A DNA stretch of 64,000 bases from Ligula intestinalis (lineage: Eukaryota > Platyhelminthes > Cestoda > Diphyllobothriidea > Diphyllobothriidae), in assembly GCA_036362985.1 (NCBI GenBank), contig JAYGXS010000009.1, positions 25,254,632 to 25,318,631 on the forward strand, written 5' to 3'. Below, piece after piece: positions 35,801-42,671 of this stretch (within the stretch, counting starts at the first letter, position 1; each line of letters opens with the position of its first letter). The position numbers and the translations under genes were made by a program. Under the pieces are notes generated by a model, which saw nothing but the letters and a program-made list of their open reading frames with translations, was not told the DNA's origin and did no database searches.

Positions 35801-38800
35801 TTAAAACTACTTCACATGCAAGTCCCCGTGGTAACACATAGCCTGTATAGTACACAGTGGACCTCATCAGAATTGTCGGTTGAACAGGTGGGGCCGCAGG
35901 TGTAAAGCAAAGCCTACCCTTGCATGGAGTGTGAATTAACAGTGTGGACACGATGGGTGCTGACGTCATTTGTCCGTAGCACTTGAATCTTGCGGGTCTC
36001 TCCTTACTTCAAGAGCAGTTATTTCGTCGATTTATAGATGGCTGCTGCAATCTGTACGGGCGACACGTATGATCGATTAGACCCACACAAAGTCTGAATA
36101 TCCAGAAAGAGACAGAGATAGGCTTTATTCTGGAAGTATAATATTTAGCAAACTACCATTCAGCGTGCATACAAATGGGTAGGCAAAAAGGTAACACGCG
36201 AAAATAACAAACGATACATAATGACAAAGAACAGCAACCGTTCTAGTTACTTCGACGTATTTGTTTTGTCTGTAACTGCAGCAGATCCTTTAAACTACTC
36301 CAGATGTTTCATGCCGTGGATGTAGGTGTGGATGCTGGTTCCATATCTGCATGCTAGATAAGGGGACGACTGGGACCGCATGGGGTTGATAATACTATAG
36401 AAGACGCACTATGAAGGAGTCATTAAAGCCTGATTTCCAATTCTGAGAAAGATCAGAATTCCTGGCCAGTTGACAACCTCCAAGGCAAGGAACGATAGCG
36501 GTTCAGCTGTGCTTTAGTGGGAAATGCGTTAATGCGCCGTGAGGATGTCCTATTGACTGCACTTTCTCGCTCTTCTAACTTCCATGCGCCAGTCAAGCCA
36601 CCCGGGGAATAAAATTGGATCCGGTGGTTGACAAAGCTAAACGGTCCGTCTGTGCGTGTTACACACAACCTTATCCCTGCTGCATGTGCGTTAGGCAATA
36701 TGCAGATGAACACGCTTCTCACGGGTGTGAGATGTGCGCATTCTCGCATATTGACCGAGGTATTGCATGTTTGCACGGGTGTTGCGTGGTGTACTGAAGA
36801 CAGGTGTCGTGGATACGTGTGTATTTGTGTGTGATAAAATCACACGAAACCTAAGTGTATGTTTTTGTGCAGTATTTGGCAGTTTTGGTCCTTGTGCTGA
36901 TATACGGACGGTTTTCATGGCTGACGGTCCTGGGCCGTGTGCAAGGACTCCAAACACAGGCCTGTCTGTCACAATGTCAGGCCAACTGGCAAAAGACGGA
37001 AACTGAGACTATATTACCGTTGAAAGCGATTATTGTTGGCAGGATGGTGGGTCCTGTTGTAGTGTTACCAAAGCTGAGATGTCGCCTTATAATTACACAT
37101 TGTTTGAATCCCCGAGGAAGAACAAAACAACAAGGGCGTAGAGGTGGAAGCCACCCCAATGAGGCTTTTATTGTGTACTGAACCTGGAGTTGCTGTGTCG
37201 GGTGGCAGTGGCCCCTGACGGAGCCAGGTCTAGTGTGGACTGCATGCAGTCACGCCTGAGGGTATCTGCAAGTCTCAGCAAGTCCCTGTGTGAGATGTGA
37301 CAGTTGCTTATAAGTAATTGTCAAGCGAGTTCAAGTGTTACATGATTTTTATGTTGGATTACTTCAACAGTGTCACCTGCTGCGTTGCCGCTGGGTTGCG
37401 TGCTCACGTGCGTTTGCGCACGTGTGTGCGCGAAAGAATGCCCGTCCAGTAAAGTCATCGAGTGAGGACAATGTAGGAGCCTACCTTGCCAGCGCTGTCT
37501 ACCTGCTCTATCAACCTGGCCAGCGTATCGATTTTTGGCGCATCGTTGATTACTGGTATGCACTGAACTCGCCTCGTTAAATCAGTTAATCGATTTTGCG
37601 TACCGCTGATTGCTGCTATGCGCCGGATTTGTTGTCAGCGCTGGCAGTGTTTACACTTGACAGTAAGCCAATTCACTCGGCTATTCACCCCGTTGCGCGA
37701 CGAACGCGAGGCTGCGGCGCTCTTTCTCCTGCTCCTCATGGTCGAATTCCACCCCAGGCCGAGTCAACCCTTCTGTTATCTCTTCTCCTACCTATTTTGT
37801 ACAGAATAGAATCTCCTACCTTGGCTTCTGCGACTTCTATCTTCTTCTAAGGAACCAGGCCTGGAAGATCGCAGTAGTTAGGGTTAAACCGACTTTGCCT
37901 TAACTCCTTTAGCGATAACAATTATCAGCGCAGACACATGCTCTTGAGGCCGCTCGTCTTGAACGAGGAATCATTAATGACTGTCGGCTACAGGAGCGAT
38001 TCACCAGGGCAGCCTCAAGGTTATGCTGTCAGTTGGTTAGACTGACTCCTAACAGACTCTTGTCGAATGCAGTATTTGTTCAAATAATAACCATCTGACT
38101 TTTCCCTCTCCCCCCAACTCTTCACAAATGTGAGCATCCTGTGGAGCGACTGATCAGATTATCTGGTCGAAGACTAGGTTTGCATTAAAGGCTTTTTGCC
38201 ACGTCTGCAAATGCCCGTAAAGCAAAACAGAAAGGTCACCTTGCCTTCGAGGTAGATCGTGAATGCTACTTTCCTGTAACATTGCGTCTTCATTATCTCA
38301 ATTCGCTGAATGCGAACCAGATCATTCTGGTGGACCGTCAGATGTCAGTGCTCGACGGCACAAATACTTCGAGTCGAACCTTAGTATTCAGATAAAGATG
38401 AGTGTTGCTGATTTAAAAGACAGAAATGGGCAATCCCATGTTCCCCACCCTTGCCCTTTAAAGTTCCTATTGTTATTTATCTACTTTCTGTTCTAGGCAG
38501 ACATGTTGCTGAATAAAAGTGAATGGTTGAGTCTTAAATAGAGGATCCTTGACCCTGCATTCATTAATTCAAGCCTTGATATTTTAACGTGCATTCGTGA
38601 ACAGGCAACCACTCGATGCCTTCTATCTGACCAATGATTGACGTTTTTGGTTTGCAGATGAAGACCTGGTACCTGAGCATTTAGTCAAATGCGTAGTTTA
38701 AGGCTCAACTGCCTAAACAGACCATGCACTTTTTAAAACTTACAATGCAAAATTCAACCTCTTTTTGTATGTTACAGAGGCTTTTTTTCTGCACTCAATA

Positions 38801-38990
38801 ATTGTCCCTTTTTTATCTGCATGCGTGGCTAGCTCTTGCCGAAGTCGTTGAAGAACTTGGTCGTCTGCCGATTCGAATGGACACCGTGAGGGTTCGCAGA
38901 CATCGAAGTGACTTGGAGAGCAAGTTGACTGAGCTGGAATCAACAATTAGTATTTTTAAGAAGCCTAGAGTGTATGTTTGGCTCGATTGA
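17679..38990 (+). CDS. ENKD1: ENKD1 orthologue (enkurin domain-containing protein 1), six-exon gene model
   Basis: Proposed exons: 17679-17865, 21027-21316, 30178-30540, 30622-30788, 32787-32920 and 38833-38990; total 1299 nt, 432 residues plus stop. ENKD1 proteins bind microtubules at centrosomes and cilia in vertebrates, so a role in the worm's ciliated cells (flame cells, sensory endings) is inferred. The model follows ENKD1 order: an E-N-(I/L)-R-R-(L/I)-R-E basic helix (exon 2), FLRAH (exon 3), a NFIRANA motif (exon 4), a VPAY...RREAE-like helix and the enkurin domain, which starts with PEEERLDTL (exon 5) and ends with IFKKPRVYV (exon 6). All splice phases match (1, 0, 0, 2, 1). Human ENKD1 is about 346 residues; the extra length lies in the Ser/Pro-rich middle. 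Exons 4-6 are near certain, exon 1 tentative. Confidence 0.85.
18965..20170 (+). mobile_element. Penelope-like element family A, copy 1 (5'-truncated)
   Basis: Lies in ENKD1 intron 1, sense orientation. The frame from 18978 carries KYVFAVASKKTN and HTVNQTHPSIKITF, the part of a PLE RT around the (Y-V-D-D)-I-F-A-V-A-S motif, here with the two catalytic Asp lost. The frame from 19393 carries KRRLSQAVATSFPAANAYLL, TTPILYGEVKDK and SFTRSCGAE, the start of the GIY-YIG domain, which then stops. It corresponds closely to copy 2 (26631-28066). Frameshifts and stops throughout. Confidence 0.87.
20112..20151 (+). ncRNA. hammerhead ribozyme motif in PLE-A copy 1 (core mutated)
   Basis: Stem I strands GGC and GCC enclose CTGACAA (core CTGANGA with G changed to A), a short stem-loop II, GAAA, then AAC...GTT as stem III and C at the cleavage position. 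The same design is in the other two PLE-A copies. The G to A change at the general-acid position suggests this copy is slow or inactive. Confidence 0.55.
21027..21316 (+). CDS. ENKD1: ENKD1 exon 2
   Basis: A pyrimidine-rich tract ending TTTTAGCAG precedes the exon, so either AG (exon start 21027 or 21030) can serve; both keep the frame and differ by one residue. The exon encodes KPKNFIRENIRRLRETQAAN, matching the ENKD1 segment around E-N-L-R-R-I-R-E, then a polar, Arg-rich stretch. The donor at 21317 is a consensus GTGAGT in phase 0. The open frame continues past the donor to a stop at 21361, which is not used in this model. Confidence 0.8.
22340..22560 (+). repeat. PLE-B terminal repeat (solo), sense in ENKD1 intron 2
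   Basis: About 220 bp homologous to 28066-28260 and, inverted, to 25745-25965. Shared landmarks are ACTATAAATACCGTGC, CTTATCTG, a GGATTCCC...GGAATCC stem and ACGTCAGG followed by AATAA and CTTGTTCCAGTGAT. No coding sequence is attached. Confidence 0.8.
22475..22514 (+). ncRNA. hammerhead-like motif in PLE-B terminal repeat (variant core)
   Basis: CCT and AGG can form stem I around ATGATTA (canonical CTGANGA), a strong stem II made by GGATTCC and GGAATCC, and AAAAC followed by GTC at the cleavage position. GAAA is AAAA here. Positions 3 and 8 are A and T in place of C and G. Confidence 0.45.
23810..25260 (+). mobile_element. Penelope-like element family C, flanked by inverted repeats
   Basis: A PLE coding remnant (24090-24905) is enclosed by two inverted arms, about 23810-24085 and 24985-25260, which share TCACTTGCTTGTCATCAG, GTGGTGACTGTCAGA and GTTCAGCATGT (read on + in the left arm, on - in the right). 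PLEs are known to carry terminal repeats in direct or inverted order. It sits inside ENKD1 intron 2. Confidence 0.78.
24090..24905 (+). pseudogene. PLE-C reverse transcriptase / GIY-YIG remnant
   Basis: The frame 24060-24446 has SVDDTFVVKK (PLE YVDDTFV motif), NDVPPNIKFTHE, LEVSVQKLDEGSLTTDFHRK and HKRSCFRTFFYRA, a PLE RT palm and thumb. After frame breaks, 24561-24752 has RVKDLIPKEHQKNVIYLTSR and YIGYMG (GIY-YIG motif near YIGETG), then a stretch to 24905 with RRRGPLSLVFALALDRDHRF, the Arg/Glu part of the endonuclease. The N-terminal half of the RT is missing. Confidence 0.82.
25745..26054 (-). repeat. PLE-B terminal repeat, inverted left arm
   Basis: On the minus strand this matches 26528-26630 plus 28067-28260. 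Shared landmarks are TTAATTGGTGCGGTGATTGC, CCGCGTCGGATGCGG, ATGCGGGTGACCGC and AAATACCGTGCAATC. It contains a hammerhead-like motif (25818-25857). Confidence 0.85.
25818..25857 (-). ncRNA. hammerhead-like motif in PLE-B left arm (variant core)
   Basis: On the minus strand: CCT, ATGACTA, a perfect GGATTCC / GGAATCC stem II, AAAAC, GTC and AGG. Same variant core as the motif at 28170-28209. Antisense to ENKD1. Confidence 0.45.
26055..26460 (+). pseudogene. PLE-B GIY-YIG endonuclease C-terminal fragment
   Basis: Frame 26006-26218 reads YVKNASEAVSRLLTPLGVGV, AHRPEATIRRRVMMQKDPLL and RQETAGVVYRI, the linker just before the GIY-YIG domain in this PLE type. The next part (26226-26460) contains DNRVSRELLESWFSGPYSIN and FPYGVLRHFL, the endonuclease C-terminus. 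The GIY-YIG core itself is deleted at about 26222. RT is absent. Confidence 0.82.
26636..27244 (+). pseudogene. PLE-A copy 2 reverse transcriptase
   Basis: Open for 202 codons. Motifs in order: FLFDNKMYRQLDGVAMGSPL (the Q-x-D-G-x-A-M-G-S-P-L-G-P motif typical of Penelope-like RTs), ANIFMGKLE, YYKRYVDDIFAVAS (catalytic YVDD) and EKSGSLPSLDVL with HPSIKFTVE before it. The N-terminal third of a full PLE RT is missing. The frame stops at 27242-27244, but the reading continues one frame over as DKIGIPVDLSLSTWLKG, so a single frameshift separates it from the C-terminal part. Confidence 0.9.
27281..27898 (+). pseudogene. PLE-A copy 2 GIY-YIG endonuclease
   Basis: Contains AEKKRIFIRVPFQGDGPS, RRRLSQAVATTFPAANAHVL, CIYSFTCSCGAGYIGRTSR (GIY-YIG core: the CIYSFTC strand with C-S-C, and YIGRT), REHIPAW and SSILAHLVDSDHRVDAEEAF. 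The GIY-YIG domain cuts DNA and is the usual C-terminal domain of Penelope-like elements. It is a different frame from the RT, so the original single ORF is broken. A Pro/Ser/Thr tail ends the frame. Confidence 0.88.
28015..28053 (+). ncRNA. hammerhead ribozyme motif in PLE-A copy 2
   Basis: GGC / GCC stem I, canonical CTGATGA, a short A/T stem-loop II, GAAA, a stem III that can form AAC / GTT, and C at the cleavage position. Sense strand of ENKD1 intron 2. The base closing stem II is changed (A in place of G), so activity is uncertain. Confidence 0.6.
28170..28209 (+). ncRNA. hammerhead-like motif in PLE-B right arm (variant core)
   Basis: CCT / AGG stem I, ATGACTA in place of CTGANGA, perfect 7-bp stem II (GGATTCC, loop CGAT, GGAATCC), canonical GAAAC and GTC at the cleavage site. 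Positions 3 and 8 are A and T rather than C and G. Confidence 0.5.
28381..28920. other. ENKD1 intron 2 sequence, nothing recognised
   Basis: No exon, element or repeat copy that I can identify. Confidence 0.4.
28930..29190 (-). repeat. PLE terminal-repeat relative with degenerate hammerhead motif
   Basis: On the minus strand, CTGATGA at about 29018-29012 is followed by a possible stem II, GAAA and TGTCTGGCGAATAAAAC, laid out as in the PLE-B repeats (GAAACGTCAGGCAAATAAAA). Stem I does not pair. Probably an older or different PLE-B subfamily. Confidence 0.5.
29495..29990 (-). mobile_element. PLE-B 3' end fragment (C-terminus plus terminal repeat)
   Basis: Minus strand, from 29960: NKRNDFPFPYSILRHCL (compare NKRNDLAFPYGVLRHFL of the copy at 26.4 kb), then the noncoding part homologous to 26460-26630, then a diverged terminal repeat to 29500 (CAGAAGTAGAAGATGCGATT, shared with the arm at 25.77 kb). 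Antisense to ENKD1. Confidence 0.75.
30178..30540 (+). CDS. ENKD1: ENKD1 exon 3
   Basis: Acceptor TTGTTTCTTTTAG before 30178, phase 0, 121 codons. The product is Ser/Thr/Pro-rich and probably disordered, with KTPEHPQKSPTFLRAHEK; FLRAH is also present in vertebrate ENKD1 at the equivalent place. The donor at 30541 (GTACGG) is weaker than average but is in phase 0 and only 81 bases before the next acceptor. A short intron here fits flatworm gene structure. Confidence 0.78.
30622..30788 (+). CDS. ENKD1: ENKD1 exon 4
   Basis: Acceptor CTAATATTACAG, then VHLIRRSVNFIRANANAM, which aligns with the D-F-I-R-H-N-A-R segment of vertebrate ENKD1, and a basic tail RRLPLGKVPA. The donor GTACGT at 30789 leaves two bases (TA) that join with T from exon 5 to make Tyr, giving VPAY as in ENKD1 (VPHY in human). 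The TAG that would end the frame overlaps the donor. Confidence 0.85.
30789..32786. other. ENKD1 intron 4
   Basis: Contains a degenerate CTAACC-rich tract (31165-31310). Otherwise no recognised element. A GETG-containing frame near 32070 on the minus strand hints at a worn GIY-YIG fragment, but I could not support it. Confidence 0.4.
31165..31310. repeat. degenerate telomere-like (CCCTAA) tract
   Basis: Repeated irregular units such as CTAACCTTGACACTAACCCC, CTTAACCC, CCAACCCTAACGCCAACC and CTTAACCTTT. The unit resembles CCCTAA, the complement of the metazoan telomere repeat TTAGGG used by flatworms, but is too diverged to be functional. Confidence 0.6.
32787..32920 (+). CDS. ENKD1: ENKD1 exon 5 (start of enkurin domain)
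   Basis: Acceptor TTTTTCCTTTGCAG, then IVRRKREAELAKQEQQ, a charged helix like the one before the enkurin domain, and CRLMPEEERLDTLKHLQV, the domain's opening. Donor GTCAGT at 32921 in phase 1. Joining to exon 6 gives a stretch that aligns to vertebrate ENKD1 without a gap from E-R-L-D-T-L to the proline before the next helix. Confidence 0.9.
34075..34114 (-). ncRNA. hammerhead ribozyme motif, left arm of PLE-D-like unit
   Basis: Minus strand: ACT / AGT stem I, CTGACGA (matches CTGANGA), an 18-base region for stem II, CGAAAC and GTC at the cleavage site. Core bases are all canonical; stem II pairing is weak. Confidence 0.6.
34501..34542 (+). ncRNA. hammerhead ribozyme motif, right arm of PLE-D-like unit (one core change)
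   Basis: Plus strand: ACT / AGT stem I, CTGACGC (last core A changed to C), a stem II that can form GAAAC / GTTTT, CGAAAC and GTC. Sense in ENKD1 intron 5. Confidence 0.5.
34830..35275 (+). repeat. interspersed repeat, first copy of a direct pair
   Basis: Strongly similar to 37100-37475: shared AGGTGGAAGCCACCC, AATGAGGCTTTTATTGTGTA, GTGGCCCCTGACGGAGCCAG and GAGGGTATCTGCAAGTC. The left end carries a TTTAAATCCCC box resembling a pol III B box, so a SINE is possible, but I cannot identify an A box with confidence. Confidence 0.8.
35480..37060. other. ENKD1 intron 5 sequence between the direct repeats
   Basis: Open frames on both strands are short and overlap each other. No conserved exon seen. 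Around 36640-36675 a segment (GGTCCGTCTGTGCGTGTTAC) resembles 41368-41395, suggesting a further interspersed repeat. Confidence 0.35.
37100..37475 (+). repeat. interspersed repeat, second copy of the direct pair
   Basis: Same orientation as 34830-35275 and about 2.25 kb away, also in ENKD1 intron 5. Here the left-end box reads GTTTGAATCCCC. The right part contains alternating CACGTG/TGCGCA-type purine-pyrimidine sequence, as in the first copy. Confidence 0.8.
37476..38832. other. ENKD1 intron 5, right end
   Basis: No exon or element recognised apart from the polypyrimidine tract and acceptor at its end. Confidence 0.4.
38833..38990 (+). CDS. ENKD1: ENKD1 exon 6 (end of enkurin domain, stop)
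   Basis: Acceptor GTGGCTAG after a T-rich tract. Encodes EVVEELGRLPIRMDTVRVR, then DLESKLTELESTISIFKKPR and VYVWLD before TGA at 38988-38990. The L-P-x-x-x-D-T/S-x-R-x-R, L-x-x-K-L-x-E-x-E and I-F-x-(R/K)-P-(R/K)-V-(Y/F)-V pattern is the enkurin domain C-terminus. No IQ motif follows, as in ENKD1 and unlike some enkurins. I see no canonical AATAAA in the next 250 bases. Confidence 0.92.
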
Positions 38991-39389
38991 TTGTCTTTTT
39001 CACGTCTGCCCTTCTCTCCCACAATCACCTTGCTTTTATTCGAATCCTTGCATTTTGTCATCGACGTGATTTTGCAATAGACTATCGTTTTTTGCCCAGC
39101 CTTTGTTTTCCTGCCTTCTGATTGAACACTGCATGCTCATCAGGGTCTTGGGGTGCCGGCAAACGTTGAACCCTTCAGTTATCTCGAAAGTGTTCTGTAG
39201 AAAACTGTGCGCGAAAACGGGACAGCAATTCCTTACATGGAACATGGTAGTAGCAAACTCCAAGCTTGCCTCTTACGGTAAGGATATGGGTTATGTATAA
39301 CGAAATAAGTAGGTAGGTATCGCGTTCACCATCTCCCAAAGGTAAGGAAGAAAAAGAGGGGGTGGGTTCATGGACCAAAGTATATTTGA

Positions 39390-39430
39390 ACTGATGTTTC
39401 GGGAAACCTTCTCGCTTCCATCGTCAGAGT
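39390..39430 (-). ncRNA. hammerhead ribozyme motif, PLE-D
   Basis: Minus strand: ACT / AGT stem I, CTGACGA core, stem II formed by GGAA and TTCC with a 9-10 base loop, CGAAAC, then ATC at the cleavage site. This is the most complete of the hammerhead motifs in the window: core intact and stem II pairs. Confidence 0.68.
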
Positions 39431-39759
39431 TTAGTGATAGTTGAGTCTGGTGGTCTTGAGTTAGTCTGACTTGCCTATTGCCTCAAATTATATCGGTGTT
39501 GGACGTGTGAAGTTTGACCTGCCCGTGTGTTGCCAACCGCATTTGGTCTTACGGAGGTTGGCTACTGGTGAGCTGGCGTGACCTTCGTCCCCCCGCGGTC
39601 AGCATAGTTGTAGGCGAGTAAGTATGCTTACTGGCCTCCCCCACGTCACCCGGAGGACTGATCAGTCGTTGCTGTTCGCCTGAGTTGTTCTTTGCCTCGC
39701 AGCTGCGACTTTGAGGCAGTGTTTGATGTTGGTCGCGTGACCTCCGACCTCCAACCCTA

Positions 39760-40265
39760 TTTCTGTGGGCGCTGGCTCTCGGTCCTGCGTATTCGTTTGC
39801 CCTACTGCCTTTGGCCGACTTGATCCGAGCCTTGTGCGAAGCGCTTGGTAGGCAAGGTTCAGGTCGATAGCTCTGTTGATTGTGCCAGTGGAGGACCGAC
39901 TTTACAGCACTAGCCTGGCCATTTTCTCATTGGCGCTGTCGATCACCCTCGCTTTCTCAAAGGTGAATTCGTGTTTCAGCTGTTGCACATGGCCATAGAC
40001 CAAAAACAAATTGTCCTTGCGATTGATTGCAAGTTTATGTTCGTGTAATCTTGTGACTATGCGTTAGCCTGTCTCTCCAACATACCTTGCCTCGCAGTTT
40101 TTGCATGGTAGGGTGTAGACTACGGCTGATTGCTCGGTTGCTGGCAGCGGGTCATTGGGCTTCATGATTTTTTGTCTGATTATGAAATCTGGTATATGCG
40201 CCACTCCAATTTCAAAGGATTGTAGGATTCTTGCAGTCGTCTCTAAAACGTTTCTCTAGCCCCCT
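39760..40265 (-). pseudogene. PLE-D GIY-YIG endonuclease
   Basis: Reading on the minus strand from 40240: ILQSFEIGVAHIPDFIIRQK, KPNDPLPATEQSAVVYTLPC, KNCEARYVGETG, then after one stop LHEHKLAINRKD, LVYGHVQQLKHEFTFEKARV and ATNRAIDLNLAYQAL-like sequence at the C-terminus. The order VVYTLPC ... YVGETG ... H-E-H is the GIY-YIG nuclease as found at PLE C-termini. Two stops are present, in an otherwise long open stretch. Confidence 0.82.
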
Positions 40266-40398
40266 CTTCTTCCTTACCTTCGGGAGATGATGAGCGCGAT
40301 GACATATCTGGACACCGAATCTTTCGGCGTAGGTAGGTATGTATAGTAAACTAAAAAGTGTTCTATATATAGGAATCGTTGCCGAAAACGGCATTAAC

Positions 40399-40821
40399 TT
40401 ACATAAAGCCTTTAAGGGGTTGCAACTTTTCGGTCTTCAGCAGGTAGGTCGTCAGAACACGAGTCACAATATCAGCGATCCTATATTTAAGGATTCGGCA
40501 AAATGGCAAACAGTGATCATTTATTTCACAGAAATGTCCAATCTGACATGTGTTTGATATAAATTTGCGGTTGTTAATGGTTCTTGTTATTTGCAGTTGC
40601 ATCTTGTTCTCGAGGCATCGTGATTGTTTCTTCAGAACCATATGATCCGCAATGAATTCCTTCATGTAGGAGTGAAGCTGAATTTCTGTCCTTTTGAAAG
40701 AGCCTGTTCCCCTAGATGGTTTCCCTATCAAGTATGGACATGACGCAAAGATTAGTTCCACTGCGCAACGCTCTATATATTTGAAAAAACTCAGTAGGGC
40801 TTCCAATGCTTGCTTGATCAA
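40399..40821 (-). CDS. unrecognised 140-residue open frame
   Basis: Open minus-strand frame with balanced composition (Lys/Arg/Cys-containing, for example SFKRTEIQLHSYMKEFIADH). I do not recognise a domain. It lies directly upstream of the PLE-D remnant in the same orientation, so it may be part of that element, but it shows no PLE RT motif. It could equally be a chance frame. Confidence 0.25.
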   Translation of the reverse strand: MIKQALEALLSFFKYIERCAVELIFASCPYLIGKPSRGTGSFKRTEIQLHSYMKEFIADHMVLKKQSRCLENKMQLQITRTINNRKFISNTCQIGHFCEINDHCLPFCRILKYRIADIVTRVLTTYLLKTEKLQPLKGFM

Positions 40822-40829
40822 TGAGCATT

Positions 40830-41589
40830 GGTCGTGTGGTTCGCAATTGTTATGCTTTTAGACTATCGCCAGTGGACAGCTCGAATTAGTTTATCTGATT
40901 TTCAGTGGGTCGAATTGATTCCTCGTTTCTAAACCCCGAGGCTAGTAACAGGTTTTCCGAGCGGCCATTTGACAAGCTCATTCAAAAAAAGACGTAAATT
41001 CGGGTGATTTGCCCGAGAAACGCCTGAATTGTGGTTCTTTTTGCTTTGGTATGGAATAGGTTTTGTTGACAATGGACCTTGACTTTAGTTTAATAACACG
41101 GAATGGCAGTGAACAGATGACGATATGTAAACAGGAAAGGGGTGGCTCGAATCCCAACTGACGGGGCGTGCCATTGAGGCTACCTGAAGAAGAAACCGTC
41201 GCAGCCTGCTTCAGCTTATTTGTGACGAAGAATATGCATGTATGCCAAGGGCGACACGTTCCCAGGACTCCACCTTGCTCTTTTCCCTCCCCTATACATA
41301 AAAACGCTTTCCAGGCCGATTATCCGACTGGTGCGTTGTCTGCGCATAAGGTTTCTGTTAAAAATGTAGGGCCGTCTACGCGTGCCACACACGACCTAGA
41401 ATACGTGTCGCAAGTGGTTGCGTCGACAACAGAAGTATCGCCCAAATCACAAGTCAGGTAAGATTATTTTTGTAAACAAAACTTTTCTGCCGCAAAATTA
41501 ACAGTACATAGGTTGTGTGATGAGTCAGCGGCCAGGTGTGTCTATGAATTTGTGTTGATTTGCCTGCGTGATGAGAACTCTGTCGTTTT
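40830..41589. other. no supported gene
   Basis: One stretch (41315-41457) has an acceptor-like and a good donor-like edge and an open frame, but part of it resembles repeats at 36640 and 46320, so I did not call an exon. Confidence 0.35.
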
Positions 41590-42075
41590 CAGCCAATCAA
41601 ATGAAGCGGAGTATCGATTGACTTAGAGTTGATGGGGTTATCAAGCAGCGAGTTGATGCACAGCGTGAGAAGTTCCGATAGTGTGTGCAGAGTGGATAAT
41701 ACGCATTGGAGAAGGGCCTGACAGAGCGAAGGCAGGAAGAGCCATGCGCAATTGCGCTGGGCAGCAGACTCCCACGTACGCACAACAAGTTTTCATGGAA
41801 TTGAGTTGGGGTTTCAGGTCCTACATGCATGAAAGTTACGAGGTTGGGCCTGGTGTCTGCCACGGCGCTTAGGCCAACGTCTGAGACGCGCCACACCGCA
41901 CGCCTTGTATAGTAGCTATCGGAACAAACAAACGTCATTCTATCGTCGATTCTCTCAAACACAGGATCACTCTTCAAAACAAAAGTCATCCAGTTAATTC
42001 CAGAAATCTGCTGAACGAGCAGGCTGTCACAGTGGTGAATCCTGCTCGAAGAAGTTGGCAGTTTCAAGTAAACAT
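41590..42075 (-). repeat. interspersed repeat R1, fullest copy
   Basis: Its 41830-42075 part matches 45033-45252 on the other strand (GCAGGATTCACCACTGTGAC and GACACCAGG(C/T)CCAACCTC). Its 41590-41850 part matches 46955-47200 on the other strand (AGTCTG(C/T)(T/C)GCCCAGCGCAA type landmarks and GTCAGGCCCTTCTCC). A 179-codon minus frame spans it, without a known domain. Confidence 0.7.
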
Positions 42076-42600
42076 TGTGGTCGACTAAATGCACTTTGGT
42101 AAAGAGTTCCAAAATCGATGTCGCTGATCGATTCAAACATTAGTATACACGAACTCGGATCAATGAGAAAAGACAAATGTATAGAAATAGAATCTGTACA
42201 GAAATCTCGAAGTTCACAGTGATTCCGGAATTGAAAAACTTTAAATCTGAAATATATTGCTCCTTCGCCGTACATAATATCAAGAAAAATCAATTTACTT
42301 GGGCGCAAATACTAGAATACATTTTTCTTGCATGCTTGCTATAACCCATATTTTGTAATGGCTAACTAAATTCCTAGAAATTAGCGACTCAACTACTGCA
42401 AACTACGGTGATAGGCCAAAATGAATCAACGAAAAAAATGGTAATGCGGAATATGCGATACAGGAAGCGAGTCGACTGAGAGTGTGAGAAGGGCAGGATA
42501 TCGCGGGCTTTTTGCAGTGATAAACAAAAAAGTTGCGGGAGAGTTCGTCACCTGCGAGTACACAAAGACTTGGTTAGTGAAGAGAGCATGAGTCAACGCA

Positions 42601-42629
42601 GGTTCCCACATTCCCCCGCCCCCAGAAGG
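42601..42629 (-). other. polypurine tract and 3' LTR start of gypsy fragment
   Basis: Minus strand: CTTCTGGGGGCGGGGGAA then TGTGGGAACC. A purine run just before a TG dinucleotide is the plus-strand priming site and LTR boundary of LTR retroelements. Confidence 0.65.
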
Positions 42630-42671
42630 ACCGAAGGTGGTGTGTAGTGACGCCGAACGCCCGGTTGATGC

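Larger units (their letters stand above)
39320..40330 (-). mobile_element. Penelope-like element family D, endonuclease part with inverted ends
   Basis: Minus-strand PLE remnant downstream of ENKD1. Both ends share, in inverted order, GGTAAGGAAGAA next to a TAGGTAGGTAT-type motif (39308-39355 and 40250-40345). The GIY-YIG frame lies between. The lower end carries a hammerhead motif of the same type as at 34 kb. RT is missing. Confidence 0.78.

Noticed and set aside
41315..41457. Possible internal exon (acceptor TTTCCAG, donor GTAAGA, open frame)
   Set aside because: Its peptide core GPSTR-x-THD recurs at 46320, and the DNA (CCGTCTACGCGTGCCACACA) also resembles 36640 inside ENKD1 intron 5, so it behaves as a repeat. 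No protein family recognised.
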